From positions 372,001 to 436,000 of the forward strand of contig WNNJ02003214.1 of the NCBI GenBank assembly GCA_012934845.2: a DNA stretch of 64,000 nt, in the 5' to 3' direction. Position 1 is the first letter of the stretch, and each line of letters opens with the position of its first letter. The notes under the pieces were generated by a model. The model did not search any database. It worked only from the letters and a program-made list of their open reading frames with translations, and was not told the origin of the DNA. This DNA comes from Pomphorhynchus laevis. Its lineage: Eukaryota; Acanthocephala; Palaeacanthocephala; Echinorhynchida; Pomphorhynchidae. This document shows positions 33,605 through 46,254 of the stretch, piece by piece. The translations under genes were made by a program, and so were the position numbers.

Positions 33605-33715
33605 GGTAATTTTCTGAGGATGCTAACAGAAGTTAGCGAAATATCAAAAATAATTTCCTCTTTTCTTTGAGCCAGATCCAATAATTATTTATCAATAATG
33701 GATCAGTATCAGGTA
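33605..33715 (+). repeat. Short dispersed repeat with hammerhead-like core (copy 3)
   Basis: CTGAGGA at 33614-33620 (variable position G), perfect stem II GCTAAC/GTTAGC, GAAA at 33638. The tail through tatttatcaataatggatca is the longest match to the other copies. A reverse-complement scrap of the tail (ggagctggatc) lies near 33255. Confidence 0.6.
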
Positions 33716-35259
33716 TTTCTTTCATAAAATTTCGATTAAAATTTTATAATTTATTTGGATTTCTATAAATTGTTTAATGTGGAGTAATTATCGGTATTGC
33801 CAATTTCTAATTATCCTTGTCCCCTTCCATTGTTAATGGATATTCCTAATGTGGATGCTTACCTTGATTAGATGTCATGGCAAACTGGTCTTAATGCTTT
33901 GCCTAAGGTTCGATTGTCAGGAATATTTGGATCATGGCTAAAGCTAAACCAATTATTGACGATGATGTATCTTTTCAAATTACATTTGTATTGCTTTAAT
34001 TTGTTGCCAGTTCTCATTTGTTGGTCCATAATATTTACTGGACTATTATTTTAGTTTTATTAACAAATCGTAAATAAAAAAGTGCCTGTGTTAGACTTTG
34101 CTTTAGTTGACTATCTGCGATAGTCGAAAATTTATGGAGAAAAAGTTAATTTTTATTTTCTAACAAAATAAAACTTTATTCTTTAAAAATAAAAATAATT
34201 TTATTCTTTAAAAAATAAATGTTTTTAAATATATTATTATTATTTTTTAATTTGTTGGTTACACGCAACAATCAAAAATTACACCATCGAAATAAAAGGT
34301 CTTTTTTAATGCTGATAATATTTTTTATAAATGTATGTTATATACTCAAAGTTCTTCAAATCAGTGCTGATGAATTTTTGAATTGATTATTTCTAATGCA
34401 TTCTAATATTTTGTCACCTCACGGTAGGTAATTTGGATTTAAAACTATATATTTTCTTAATAATTATAACCTTCATATATACCTTAAATTCATACATTAA
34501 TTTATATTATTTCCTTTTTATCAACGAATCTTATATTAAAAACTGATAATCGAAAAGCTAATCTGAATTCGTCAAAATTAAACTCCAAATTCTGAATTTT
34601 AAGTGAAATATGTAAAATGTTTAGTAAACACGTGTGCGTAGTAGGCCTATTAAGCTCTTAAATTCAATAAATATATTCCAAAATAAATAGAGATTCAATA
34701 AGTTATTGTTACATTTTAATTTATGGAACTAACAAGAATAATTTATTTCCTGCCAAGTGCACAATATTTCGATGACTGCTATCATAATCTACAGTTTTTT
34801 AAAATACAATTTGTTAAAAATCATAACAATGCTCAACTTGCACATTTAGAATGCATATTTTTATATATATTCAGTTCATTGTTCATTTTACTTAAGCCGA
34901 ATAATTTCATTGCCGTACCAACGCTCTTCAATTGTCCCTCCAAATATCGAGATCGATAGCAGGTAGTTTATTTCGATTTTGTTACACTTATGTTACTGTA
35001 TGTTTTAAGTATTGATATAGACATTAATAATTTTGACGCAAGCGGAATGTATTATCGGTGTGAAGCGAAGACGATAGAGGAGTGTACACTGGTACGAGTT
35101 TATTTTAAACAACAATATTAAGAGTAGCGTATTTTAATCTAAAGAAAATCGTCAAACCCCAAAAACGAATAAATTATTTTATACCATACATTTTAATTAG
35201 GCCACATCTCCTAGACCCAAGATTTGTATTATTAGATTTGTTCTGATAGCTGCTCTTAG

Positions 35260-36365
35260 TTCTAAACTAATTCATATTCTATTAAGCTTAAAATTAAGTT
35301 AGCTATAAACGGGATATTATTACCGCCCATTGAAAAACCTTTTATTTGTCTTTTGTACTATAAAACGACTTAATCTTAAGATTGTCTATAATTCAGATTT
35401 TTTATAAAAAAATTTATGAATTCATTAATAGAATATATGCAGTGTATTAAAATTATAATTAGAGGTCATTATGATAAACTGTTCAGGTTTCGGTTCCTTG
35501 ACCTCGATCCAACATAACAGATGTTCTAAAATACATGCCAATGATGTATGTCCTATAAGTTTTAGAAATATCAAAAAAATTCCCACTTTTCTTTGATCCA
35601 GCTCTAATAATTATTTATCAATAATGGATCATTATCAACTATTTAAAAGGTTATAAAAAGTTATAAAGTAATAACTATTTTTGAATATAACAAGATCAAA
35701 GCATTATTATCATAGTATTATTAACAAAGTATATTATTTATTATCAATAAAATTTTCTTATTAAGAGTTAAAATTTATTTTCAATAATATTGTTTTGATT
35801 TATATATTTAATTATTTTCTATTTGATTGTATTTTTATAATAACCTAGTTTTAAATATGTATCTATTAAATTAATTAAATGATTTTGAAGAAAGCGAATA
35901 TCATTACATATTGTTGCAATTCTTAAAATTTCATTATTTAATGTATTATATTTTATATTATATAGTATGTATGAATGCTCATGCAAAAATATGTTTCTTG
36001 TACCAGAAACAAACATAACAGAGGATGTATTCGAATAAAGAATAGAGGTAATCAGGAGGAACCGCTATGCTATCAGGTTTCGGCCCCTAACTCCTCTACC
36101 CAACATAGCAGCGGGGCCAAATACATGCTAATGATGTATTTCCTCTGATAAAACTATCTAGTATCTTATTCTAATACAAAGTATATTATTTAAATTAAAT
36201 CAAAGTATATTATTTAAAATAAGAGTTTAAATTTATTCTTTATATTATTGTGTTGATTTATATATTTAACTATTTTCTATTTGATTGTATTTTTATAGTA
36301 ACCTAGTTTTAAATGTGTATCTATTAAATTATTTAAATGATTTTGAAGAAAGCCAAAAGATTTTA
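35260..36365 (-). mobile_element. Cluster of PLE fragments in a BK intron
   Basis: Pieces in order: RT core remnant (35.26-35.35 kb, SMGG-like), terminal repeat (35.45-35.56 kb), hammerhead-like repeat remnant (35.56-35.65 kb), RT C-terminal part (35.70-36.00 kb, with RNIFLHEHSYILYNIKYNTL), terminal repeat (36.02-36.19 kb) and a further RT C-terminal scrap (36.22-36.36 kb). All are on the - strand and old. Confidence 0.75.
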
Positions 36366-36587
36366 AATTTTATTATAATAAAATTTAAATAAAATTTACC
36401 AGAAAAGTCAATGAATTGTTAAAAAAAATTTACTCGTTTTTTAATTCAAAAGTAATACAATCACAAATATCTCGAATATTCAAGTTATTTGATTTTAACT
36501 TTTGTTTACTTTTTAAAATCAACCCTTAAATAAAAATAATCTATTATTTAAAAACATTTTTTATATTAACGTATTTTTATTATTTAG

Positions 36588-36824
36588 AACGATTCTTTAC
36601 ACACGGATTTTGTATTAAAGCATGTTTTAAGAAATCATATAGTTGTTTGTCTATTTGCAAACGCAGATTCTCCGTCAATTGGATTAAGAAGTTTTATGCT
36701 CCCGCTAAGAGCTAGTAATCTTCTAGAATCAGAGCTTCATCCTGTAATTATTATTGGAGATCTTACCTATCTTCGAAGGGAATGGGAATTCCTCTGTAAT
36801 TTTCCTCTTATTTATTTCTACAGC
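36588..36824 (+). CDS. BK channel exon: start of RCK2
   Basis: 79 codons encode [60 protein letters not shown] and [19 protein letters not shown]. It matches fly HVVVCLFADPDSPLIGLRNL and [20 protein letters not shown] closely. Phase 0 on both sides, donor gtaagt. Confidence 0.96.
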
Positions 36825-36986
36825 GTAAGTTTAAAGTCGAATAATTAACCAATTAAAAATTACTATATATTCTTATAGAGTAATTAAACAATTAATACAT
36901 GACTATACGACACAATTACTTTGTGTCGTGTTAAAGAAGATCGTTTAGCCCATATTATCAAATTTTTAAATGTGATAAATGCATTA

Positions 36987-36991
<5 letters not shown>

Positions 36992-37043
<52 letters not shown>
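36992..37043. repeat. (AT)n microsatellite
   Basis: Pure dinucleotide run of about 26 units. Confidence 0.95.
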
Positions 37044-37045
<2 letters not shown>

Positions 37046-37149
37046 ATGTATAAATTAAAATTAATTTATAAACTACTTCTGGTTGGGATCACGCTATGAC
37101 CAAAATATGTACGAAATTTGATTATTGTTCTCTACCAACGAAAAACAAA

Positions 37150-37195
37150 GATTAATTCTTCAATTAACGTTTCGCCTTACGGCTTCTTCAAAAAT
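37150..37195 (-). repeat. Hammerhead-like remnant on the - strand
   Basis: The - strand reads TTGAAGA (box with C to T), stem II GCC-GTAA-GGC (GNRA loop), GAAAC, then TTAATT/AATTAA. A further remnant of this type lies on the + strand near 8670 (CTGACGAAGCCGAGAGGC). Both have lost at least one invariant position. Confidence 0.45.
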
Positions 37196-38599
37196 TGTAT
37201 ATTTTCTTTATATACACTAAGACAATATTCTTATAGCACCAAGACAATTTTTAACGTCAATTTTTTAACATAAATAATATATTAATATAAAATATATAAT
37301 ATAAAAGTTTATATGTTACAATATTTTTCTAAATATATATCTTATATATAATATTTAAGGGTTCTGTTTCAAGTAAAAATAATCTTTAAGAAGTAAAATA
37401 AATAATGATAATTTAATATATTTTTAATAAATTTAATGTACAATATTAAATATATCAACAAATGCATCAATTTATATGTTAAAAATTATCTTCATATTCA
37501 TCTTAAAATTGCGTTTAAAATTTAAACGCAATCTAAAATTGAAAATTCTAAACAGTTGTATACAACTGAACTAACTTATTAATTCTCAACAAAAAATTCA
37601 CAATAATTGCAAAACGTTGCATATAAAGATATAACGATATTTAATAATTGCAAGTACTTATCTAACTTATTAATTAAAGATGAACTCATAACAATAGTAT
37701 TCTTGATGGGAACAACGTAAAGACTATTATATATTTATTTTAATTTTCGAATGCATTTATCTAAAGAAATTATAATTGAAAGCAAATAAAAGCAAGAAGC
37801 TTGTTTCTTGATAAAAGCTATCGAGAATTATATTTGATAGGATTTTAAATCCTATAAATTAATATCAAAAGCTATCAATTGATGTAAAATTAATATTGAA
37901 TTGATATTTTATTTTTAATATTTTATAGTATCAATTAATATTACCAATGTATATTAATTATTGATTATTTTTAATTATTTATTTTTGAAAATAGATTCTA
38001 ATAATTATTAATAATATACATGTTCCTGTTGTGTACTGCATTAATTATTAATAATGACCCAATAAGAATTAAAAATTTATCATTTTAAATAATGAATTTT
38101 AAATTATCGAATATTTAATCAATCAGCAAGTCTTTATTTGAATACATATTTCCTTTACATTTATTTTAAAATACGTAAGCCCAATTAACTAATCTAAGAA
38201 ATACAAAAGATCTTACTGAATACAAATTGTAGCATTTAGTAATAATCAACAAACCTGTCTTTATTTGAAGACATATTACATTGACATGTCTTATATTTAA
38301 ACATGTCAACAACACCATGTACTGGTGTACACTATGTACTGTTAACGTTGATATTTTCCAAATATCAAACGGAAATCTTATTATTTGTTATTCGAGTACA
38401 TATTTAAATCCAAATACATCTTTGAATCAATTTTCCTTTACATAGTATCGACAGATTCACTATTTATTAATGTGTTAAAATTAGTATTTAAAAACAAATA
38501 GAACAGAAATGGATCAAAATCTCAAGAAGTGCTTACAAAGACCGATTTTTGAAGTAAACTATAAATTGTTTTATTTAATCGAATATACCGGTTTTTAAA

Positions 38600-38960
38600 T
38601 GACATTTTACTACGAAGATAAAGTTCATGATCAACGACTATGAAAGGGTTTCGACAAAAACGGTTGTTTGTTGTAGAAGTTTATAATCTCTAGGTGCTTT
38701 TATTAAAAATAGACGATAACCATGACATAGTGATCTGAACTTTAGCCCACATATTATTTCTCCTGCAAGATGAATTGTCATTAGTTTATGTAAATCAGTA
38801 AATGATATATTAACAAATTGTGGATAACTATTTATCAGCACAGAACGAATTGTAGCGTTGTAAATAATCGTCAACGGATTTGGTGTTAAGCCCAGCTTTG
38901 TTAAACTGCGAATAATGAATGGTCGGCAAGATCATTTTTACAACGTCAATTTCATAAAAT
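38600..38960 (-). mobile_element. LINE reverse transcriptase 3' fragment in a BK intron
   Basis: On the - strand LTKLGLTPNPLTIIYNATIR then SVLINSYPQFVNISFTDLHK LMTIHLAGEIICGL resembles the post-RT segment of LINE proteins (L..LG......L..IY...IRPVLEYA.PVW......D...L...Q..A.R.I). Only about 100 codons remain and the upstream part is in another frame. Clade not determined. Confidence 0.45.
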
Positions 38961-39388
38961 TTCCAAGATAAATCGTAGAGAAAACGTAGATAAATCGTAG
39001 AGAAAACCTCTGAGATGTTGTGACAATTAACTCTTTGATAAGCCTAAAGGTTTATAAGCACTCAACATTATTCGTAGGTGATTTCAAATCAAAACGATAT
39101 ATATTAGATTTAGTCAAATTAAAAGACAGATAATTTTGTATTTGAATAGACAAAGAAAATAAGCAACAAACAAAGAATACATCCTATGTAATAATGTAAT
39201 TAAAACATGAAAACACACTGTCAAGTAAAAATGAAATATTAAATAACTGTGTTTTAAATAAACAATAAATAACTCTCGATATTCATTTATATAACAATTA
39301 ACAAATTCATTAATCATTCATTATTAATCAGATATTCATTGACATAATTCATTTTATATTTGTATAAAATGTTTCCGTTTATGAACAG

Positions 39389-39662
39389 GGCTCTCCGAAT
39401 AGCCGGGAGGTAATGAGACAAATTCGATTAAATGACAGTCATACTTGTATTGTAATGTCACTAATTGATCGAGATAATGACGATAATTATCTGATCGACA
39501 AGTCTGCTATTCTTTGTACTCTGTGCATTCGAAGTTTCACTTGTTCTTTATCTGAAGATAATTCAAACTGCCGGAAGGAGATTGTGGAATCAGAGAATAT
39601 TAGAAGTAGCATGCAGAAAGTAGCTTCAACTATTCGATACCCTCCGACAGTTACAGATTTAG
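39389..39662 (+). CDS. BK channel exon: RCK2, second part
   Basis: 91 codons plus one base. It begins GSPNSREVMRQIRLNDSHTC IVMS, aligned with [20 protein letters not shown] VILS in human. It continues through DKSAILCTLCIRSFTCSLSE and ends TIRYPPTVTDL, the counterpart of human PIITEL just before the calcium bowl. A degraded copy of the first part of this exon and its acceptor lies at 42.69-42.82 kb. Confidence 0.92.
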
Positions 39663-40179
39663 GTATTTTATATTTTACAAGGTTGATGTTCGTGTAAGCC
39701 ACAAACATGTCCATGTTTGTAACTTCATGTCTGCCACTAAAATTTAACTGAATTTTCTAACTAATTAACATAATTTTGTAACTTTTGAACAAACTTTCGA
39801 AATTTATTTCGTGTATTAGCAAGCACACGCAAAAATACAACTATTGATGATTTTATTCTATTGTAATTATTATACTTTTTGTTATAATTATTATATATTA
39901 TTCTAGTAATATGTAATTAATAATTTTAATATTTTAGTAACGTTAATCAATTTGACTTTATTTAATTGATTTAATAATATATTTTATTTTAATAATATTT
40001 ATATATAAATAAAAATGTGATGTAGAAATCAGCAATTAGGATTTTATTTATTCGAACATTTTAATCTGATATTTACAGTTATTGTTACGATCATCAAAAT
40101 AGGATAATTAATACTTAATCGAAGATTAAAACAATATTTTTGGAATCTGTAAATCTCAGACGCTAAAAATGAAGGGATA

Positions 40180-40570
40180 TAAATAATATAAACATGGCAT
40201 ATTATAAATATATCTTAAAATGTATATGTCATTAAATAACATATGTAGCAAATATTATTTGTTACTAAATAATATAAACATGGCATATTATAAATATATA
40301 TTAAGATGTATATGCTATTAAATAACATAAATATTTAGCAAATATTATTTTTTACTAAATAATATAAATATAACATATAAATATCTTAAAATGCATATGC
40401 TATTAAATAACATGAATATGTAACAAATATTTGTTTAGTAACAAATATTATTTGTTGCAAAATAATATAAACATGGCATTTTATAAATGTATCTTAAAAT
40501 ATATATGTTATTAAATAACATATATATGTAAGAAATATTTGTTTAGTAACATATATTATTTGTTACTAAT
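40180..40570. repeat. Tandem array, four units of about 86-105 bp
   Basis: Each unit starts aaataatataaacatggcat and ends near aaatattatttgttact. Units 3 and 4 share an extra tttgtttagtaaca. AT-rich, satellite-like, in a BK intron. Confidence 0.8.
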
Positions 40571-41274
40571 ATGTAACAAATTTTTATAATATAACAATAT
40601 TTATTACTATGGTCTTAATGTTATTGTAATTTATGCTATAAAAACATTCGAAAACGGTTTTTATTTATGTAGCTATATTTCAACTTATAAGTGAATTAGA
40701 AATTAAGTCTTAATTTGATCAATTTTTTAAACATTTTTTGAAAGAAAGGCACATTTAACAATTATACAAATTTAAGTTTCAAAATACTGTCAAATTATTT
40801 TTATATATATAAACCTAATTCAAATTATCCAAAATTACTATTAATCGAAAAAATTTGAAGAGAATTTAAAAAGATTTATCTGAATTATATGCGTACTTTT
40901 TATATAATATATTTACATGCTTATATTATAATTTAAATTTTATAAATTACGATTAATGAATTTCGTACTCAACAATTTATATTTATAAAGTTATAAAATT
41001 TATATTTATATAAATTTATATTTATATTAATTTATATTTATATTAAATTTATATTTATACTTATTCTAAGCTACAATACATTTATTGCTATGTCAATTTG
41101 GTGTTTGTGGTAAATGTTGAACAATATCGAATAACTCATGTATGATTAATAAATGATTTGAATTTAAATTAATTTAGATTAATATTCATGTTTAAATAAT
41201 GCGATAATTTAAATAATTACCCTTTTAGGAACTTCTCATTCTTAAGCTGTTAAGTTAACAAAAATAGTTATAAA

Positions 41275-41445
41275 GAATTATTGGAGCTGGATCTAAGAAA
41301 ATAGAAATTTTTTATTAACATTTCGCTAAGTTCTGTTAGCATCTTTAGAAAATTAGGTAATTTTCTGAAGATGCTAACAGAAGTTAGCGAAATATCAAAA
41401 CAATTTCCAATAATTATTTATCAATAATGCATCATTATCAAGATG
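41275..41445. repeat. Head-to-head pair of the hammerhead-like repeat (copies 4 and 5)
   Basis: 41275-41350 is the reverse complement of the unit and 41355-41445 the direct unit. The + strand copy has CTGAAGA (41365-41371), GCTAAC-AGAA-GTTAGC and GAAA; the - strand copy has CTAAAGA in the box. The pair forms a hairpin of about 170 bp. Confidence 0.6.
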
Positions 41446-42030
41446 TAATTTTAAGTATTTTATTTGTATAATTTTATATTTTATACAATAAACATTTATA
41501 ATTTATAATAAAAATTTCAATTTTGTATTAATTTTAAGCGATTAAATTAATATTTATGATAATATTAAATTAATTATATAAATTTGATATAAAATGTAAT
41601 ATATAAAATGTTAATGGTATTATAATATTTAATATTAAGATATTTTAATTTTGATAAGATACATTTAATAACGATTATTAATCATTATTTATGGTATAAA
41701 TCTTATATAACTATGTGAATATATTTATATATTCTAAGTTTCAAATTGGTCCCGTATTTTAAATATTTGTAAATGATGGGAATATGACGATTCTGAATTT
41801 CATTAATTTAAATCGATATTAAAATTGTTACTTTGATCAAGTCATTTGATAACGTGTCACAGTTTTAGTATTGAACTTGACTAACTTGTTAATTAAAATT
41901 GAGAAAAATAAAAAATAATGCAAAAATTATAAATTTAATTTCTTAATCGTCTACAAAAATTATGTATTAACACCAGTCGGCATATAAACAGTCTATATAC
42001 GTTCGCGATTTAAATTGTGTTCGCTTTCAG

Positions 42031-42161
42031 AGATCGAAAAGAACGTGCAATACGTGCAAGATGACAATGACGACGACACGCGTTTTGAACTTTATAGGAC
42101 ACATGCATTTGCATCTGGTCAGGCATTCGTCGACACAATTATCGACTACATTATTAGTACA
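42031..42161 (+). CDS. BK channel exon: calcium-bowl region
   Basis: Encodes EIEKNVQYVQDDNDDDTRFE then LYRTHAFASGQAFVDTIIDY IIST. Human reads [20 protein letters not shown] and [20 protein letters not shown]. The acidic cluster is present, but one Asp is Asn and the P-D-T is replaced by T-R-F, so the Ca2+ affinity of this site may differ. Donor gtgagt. Confidence 0.95.
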
Positions 42162-42686
42162 GTGAGTAAATAACTCTGAATGTAGCTTTACTTCAATTTT
42201 TTATTTTATTTTTTATTGATACATATATTCATAAATTTTATTGTGATAATTAACACATTAATTAATTAATAATAAATATAATTAATTATTAATCAATAAT
42301 AATTATTAATTAATTATTAATTATTATTAATTATCATTAATTAATACATTAACATAATTAATACATAATTTTGAATTCCGATAATATCAACATCCAAATA
42401 TTTACTAATTACTTTTTTGCGATGAAAGGCAACATATTAATACAAAAAGTAAATGAAAACGGATAAAAAATGTTAAACATATTTTAAATGTCATTGTTGC
42501 TGTCTGATTTACTACTTGACGGTTGATCGTCACTGTCAAGGTGAATTCTATCGCGTCGCATTTTAAGTGCATGAGTTGAAGCTGTATGCAAAGATAGCGA
42601 CTTCGACCCGCTCTCTAAGGAATCATTTGTAGATAATCGTTATATCATCGACAATTTGTTGCAAATCTGCTCAAGAAAATTACTTA

Positions 42687-42822
42687 TTATTAATCAGAAA
42701 TTTATAGACCTAATTCATTCGATATTTGTATAAAATGTTTTGGTTTACACATAGGCTCCGAATAACTGAGATGTAATGACACAATTTCCATTAAATGACA
42801 GTCATAATTGTATTGTAATGCT
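42687..42822 (+). pseudogene. Degraded partial duplicate of the RCK2 exon at 39389, with its acceptor region
   Basis: This stretch aligns with 39324-39455: shared blocks include attattaatcaga, atttgtataaaatgttt, attaaatgacagtcata and ttgtattgtaatg. It covers about 65 bp of intron, the acceptor position (tag instead of cag) and about 70 bp of exon. It carries small indels and reads out of frame. It sits one exon downstream of its source, so it is a dispersed copy within the gene, not a usable alternative exon. Confidence 0.75.
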
Positions 42823-43151
42823 AATATTATATTAAAAATATACTAATTACAAATATAATTATTACATTAAAAATATACTAATTATATTATTATAATGATA
42901 TAAATTCGATATCCTATTTTTAAATATTTTGAATTGAAATATAATTCAATTTTTGTCCTTTTGAGGTTGATGTCATTAATTTATATAAACAACAAATAAC
43001 TTTTTATTTGTAAATAAAAAATTCATTGTTAAAAAATAAAAATATTTATAAGAAATTTATAAAACATTTTTGTTATAAATTCATTTATAAAAATTTACGA
43101 TATCAAATTATAAATAACTTACTGTTTTAATATTGATTTTTTAAATTATAG

Positions 43152-43337
43152 GCCTACTACAATGACCGAGCACTTCGAGTGATTAGAACGCTGTTAAGTG
43201 GAGGTTCTGCCACAATTGTTGACAGCGAAATGGGACTACCGAACAAGGGCAACAAAAACGAAATTCTGCGAAATAGGTGTCGATCCAGAGTTACTCTTGT
43301 GGATTTTGAATACCTACGAATAAAGCTTAACATGAAT
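43152..43337 (+). CDS. BK channel exon: RCK2, third part
   Basis: 62 codons encode AYYNDRALRVIRTLLSGGSA, TIVDSEMGLPNKGNKNEILR and NRCRSRVTLVDFEYLRIKLN MN. This aligns with human [20 protein letters not shown] and [20 protein letters not shown]. Phase 0 on both sides. Confidence 0.93.
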
Positions 43338-44223
43338 GTAAGAAACACTTTCTCGTCTAATTGCGAGTGCATTGATTATTTCGATTTAAACGCGAATCTA
43401 ATTTGACGAATCTAATTAATTGTTAGTTGTTAATTTAGCATTTTGTAATCCTAAAATTTATTCTCAAAATATAAAATTTGTCTTGACAATGGAATGCATT
43501 CATACGGAGTACCTAATGAATTGCAGTAACTTGAATATGAATTTTATAATTCCAACAGTTCATAAAATAATCATGTCATGAGGATTGCTAATTTGCACCA
43601 GATAATTAAAATTAACTTTTAATAACTTTTGTGAATTGTTAATCAAATCGGAAAATTGCTTAATTATAACAATTCGAAAATATATTAATATTAAGATTGT
43701 TTAAAATTAATTTCTTAGCTACGCGAATTGTAAACTCATCTTTATTGACAAGTATTTATTTTTAAGGCTTTTTATGTTTAATTCATCGATCGTCAAACGT
43801 TACATAAACATTTCTTAAAAATATTACAAAGATTTAAAATAAATGAAATATGAACTTTTGAGAATGTTTAAAAAATTAATTGATTTAAAGGTATAATAGA
43901 ATCGAGACAAAAATGACCACCCGAAATTATAAAGATTTATAATTTTCATAAAAATGTTGAAATAAACATATTAAAATGCTGTAATCGATATTTAAATATG
44001 GAATTCATTGTAATTAAAAGATAGAAATATAATAAGAAAATTAGAAATAGCTAAACAAAATTCACATCTCTAAATCTGAAATCTCTCAGCAACACGTTTT
44101 CAAATAATTAATTAATTAATTATATAATTAATTATATAATTAATTTAAACATTATGTTAGCAAATTTCGACATTGCGTTTGCCTAATAATTTTCTTACAG
44201 CTATTTAGTTCATTTTAATTTAG
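43338..44223 (+). other. BK intron, empty
   Basis: AT-rich, nothing recognised. 42162-43151 is also empty apart from the exon duplicate. Confidence 0.65.
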
Positions 44224-44448
44224 GCAAAATATATTTCCTTTGGGGAGTTGTTTTCCACAGCAATGTCAAAAGAAGAAACGCTTTGCTTAGGAATATATCG
44301 TTTGAAGTTTTTACTAGATAATGATCGATCAAAGTTATATCGGAGAAGAACAATTTCACAACAAGCACGAAATAAGTTAATGAGCTTTGATAATCGCATC
44401 GTTGTCACTTTTCCGAGCGCACTTATGCAAATGCATGAAACCGATCAG
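44224..44448 (+). CDS. BK channel exon: end of RCK2
   Basis: 75 codons encode AKYISFGELFSTAMSKEETL, CLGIYRLKFLLDNDRSKLYR and later NRIVVTFPSALMQMHETDQ. It matches human [20 protein letters not shown] and RYVITNPPYEFELVPTD. Phase 0, donor gtaaat; the next residues expected in the family are VFVLMQFD. Confidence 0.93.
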
Positions 44449-46254
44449 GTAAATATTAAAAAATAATTTTTTAATAAAATAATTTTTATTAAGAAATTTA
44501 AAATATTAATAAAAATAAGTAAAAATAGAAATAATTAAAATAATTATGAAATTATTAATAAGTTTTATTAAAGATAATTTTTTTATAATTAATATTTGTG
44601 ACAGATATTGATGTAGGAATCACTATTTGTGACAGATCCTCATGTAGGAATCACTCAGATTGCCGAAAAATTAATGATTATATGAGTTTCTGAAAATTAT
44701 AAAAATCATAATTTTTATTAAATCGTAACAAACGTTAAGATAGTTTTAAGTAGTTCAAATAATTTTTTAATTATTAATGAATATTTATTAAATTTAATTA
44801 AATTTAATTAATTAAATTATTAATTATTTAATTAATTTAACCAAAATCTAATTTCAGATTAAATTGTTTATTTTTGTATATAATCAAATTTTAATGCGTT
44901 TATAAGCATAAAATAGTATGAAACGACCTTAGTATTAGGCATAATGTTATTGGTATGGCGGATGCATACTTACATGCTTGCAATTTAAGATTTAGAGTAG
45001 CATTCTGTAATTCGTATAGTATTTGATAAGAATTATTATAAATGTAAAATGAAAGAATTTTAGATACACTCATTCAATGGTGAGGCTAAACCTCCATGGA
45101 TAAATCAGCTCAGCTAACTGAGTACACGTATTTTATATTCATAAATTAAAACTAATGCGAAGTAAAAGAGTAAAAAATTAAATAATAAATAATTTTTATA
45201 TAGGATTTTATAAAATTTAAAATTTGAAATTGAAATATAAAATCAAAGTTAACTATTATGAATATTATTTTTATATAATATTAAGTAGCTTAAAACACAC
45301 AAACTAAAAATTATATTAAGATTTCAGAAATATTTAATATTTTTATGTCAATAATAATTATTTTATATTAAGCTATAAAAATTCTTGCTTTTTATAATTT
45401 TTAATTATAGCAATTCTTAAGATTTAAATGTATATTTTTAAATTGAAATATAGTACAAAATACGTAAACTAAGTTAACTGATCTGATATATTTATTTTAT
45501 ATTGAATAACATCAGTGAATATTATGCATTTATTAATGTATTATAATAAACTGTTGTCGTCTATATTCAATATATTTTCTAATATTTCATTATTTGTGAA
45601 TAACTAAATTAATTATTGCTAATTTATATTATTGATTATTATTTATTTTACTGATTTAAAATCCATTTCATATAATTAAGAAGATGATTTTATTTTAAAT
45701 TATCTGCCGAATTTTACCATTTTCGATTCTTGATGATTATTAAATCAGATCAGCTAAATGAGTCTACGTATTTTATAATAAATTAAAAATAAGGCTAAGC
45801 AAAAATTAAATAATTTTAAATAATAAATAAACAAAATTAAATAATTGTTATATAAGATTTCATATAATTTATATCAAGTTAAAATTTAAAATAAAAGTCA
45901 ACTTTTATAAATTGACTAATAAAATTAAATAATAATAGACTATGTATAAGGATTAGAGGTCATCATGATATACTGCAATGTTTTAGACTTTATTCATCAT
46001 AGTTTTTCTTCTAAATAAAGAAAACCTGCAATTCTTTCGTGATATTCTTAATTAAATAAAGAAATCTAAATTCTTCCGTACTATTCTTAATTAAAAAAAT
46101 ACATATTTATAATTATTCCTTACTACCTTTAAGTTTAAAAAATATATAAATATATTAAAATATTGTCATTAATAAATAACAACGCTTATGCAACGATTAT
46201 TATTCATAGTTATTCATGTCTCTATATGATGATGATCTAAATTCGTATTTTCAG
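44449..46254 (+). other. Last BK intron
   Basis: Contains the decayed PLE terminal repeat at 45.1 kb and the left terminal repeat of copy B. The terminal exon follows 285 bp inside that repeat. Confidence 0.6.
45102..45290 (-). repeat. Decayed PLE terminal repeat
   Basis: Begins aaatcagctcagctaactga and continues with AT-rich blocks shared with the left end of copy B about 640 bp downstream. Solo remnant. Confidence 0.5.

Larger units (their letters stand above)
33020..36587 (+). other. BK intron
   Basis: Holds the GC-rich block, a hammerhead-like repeat and the PLE fragment cluster. 33716-35259 is otherwise without recognised content (an open frame at 34723-34959 has no visible family). 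Confidence 0.6.
36825..39388 (+). other. BK intron
   Basis: Holds (AT)n, a hammerhead-like remnant and a - strand LINE fragment. The remainder (37.2-38.6 kb) is AT-rich and unrecognised. Confidence 0.6.
39663..42030 (+). other. BK intron
   Basis: Holds the four-unit tandem array and the head-to-head hammerhead-like pair; otherwise AT-rich. Confidence 0.65.

Noticed and set aside
39487-39714. 75-codon - strand frame
   Set aside because: Shadow of the RCK2 exon at 39389-39662.
40180-40570. CRISPR-like array
   Set aside because: Repeat units are directly adjacent with no spacers, in a eukaryotic intron.
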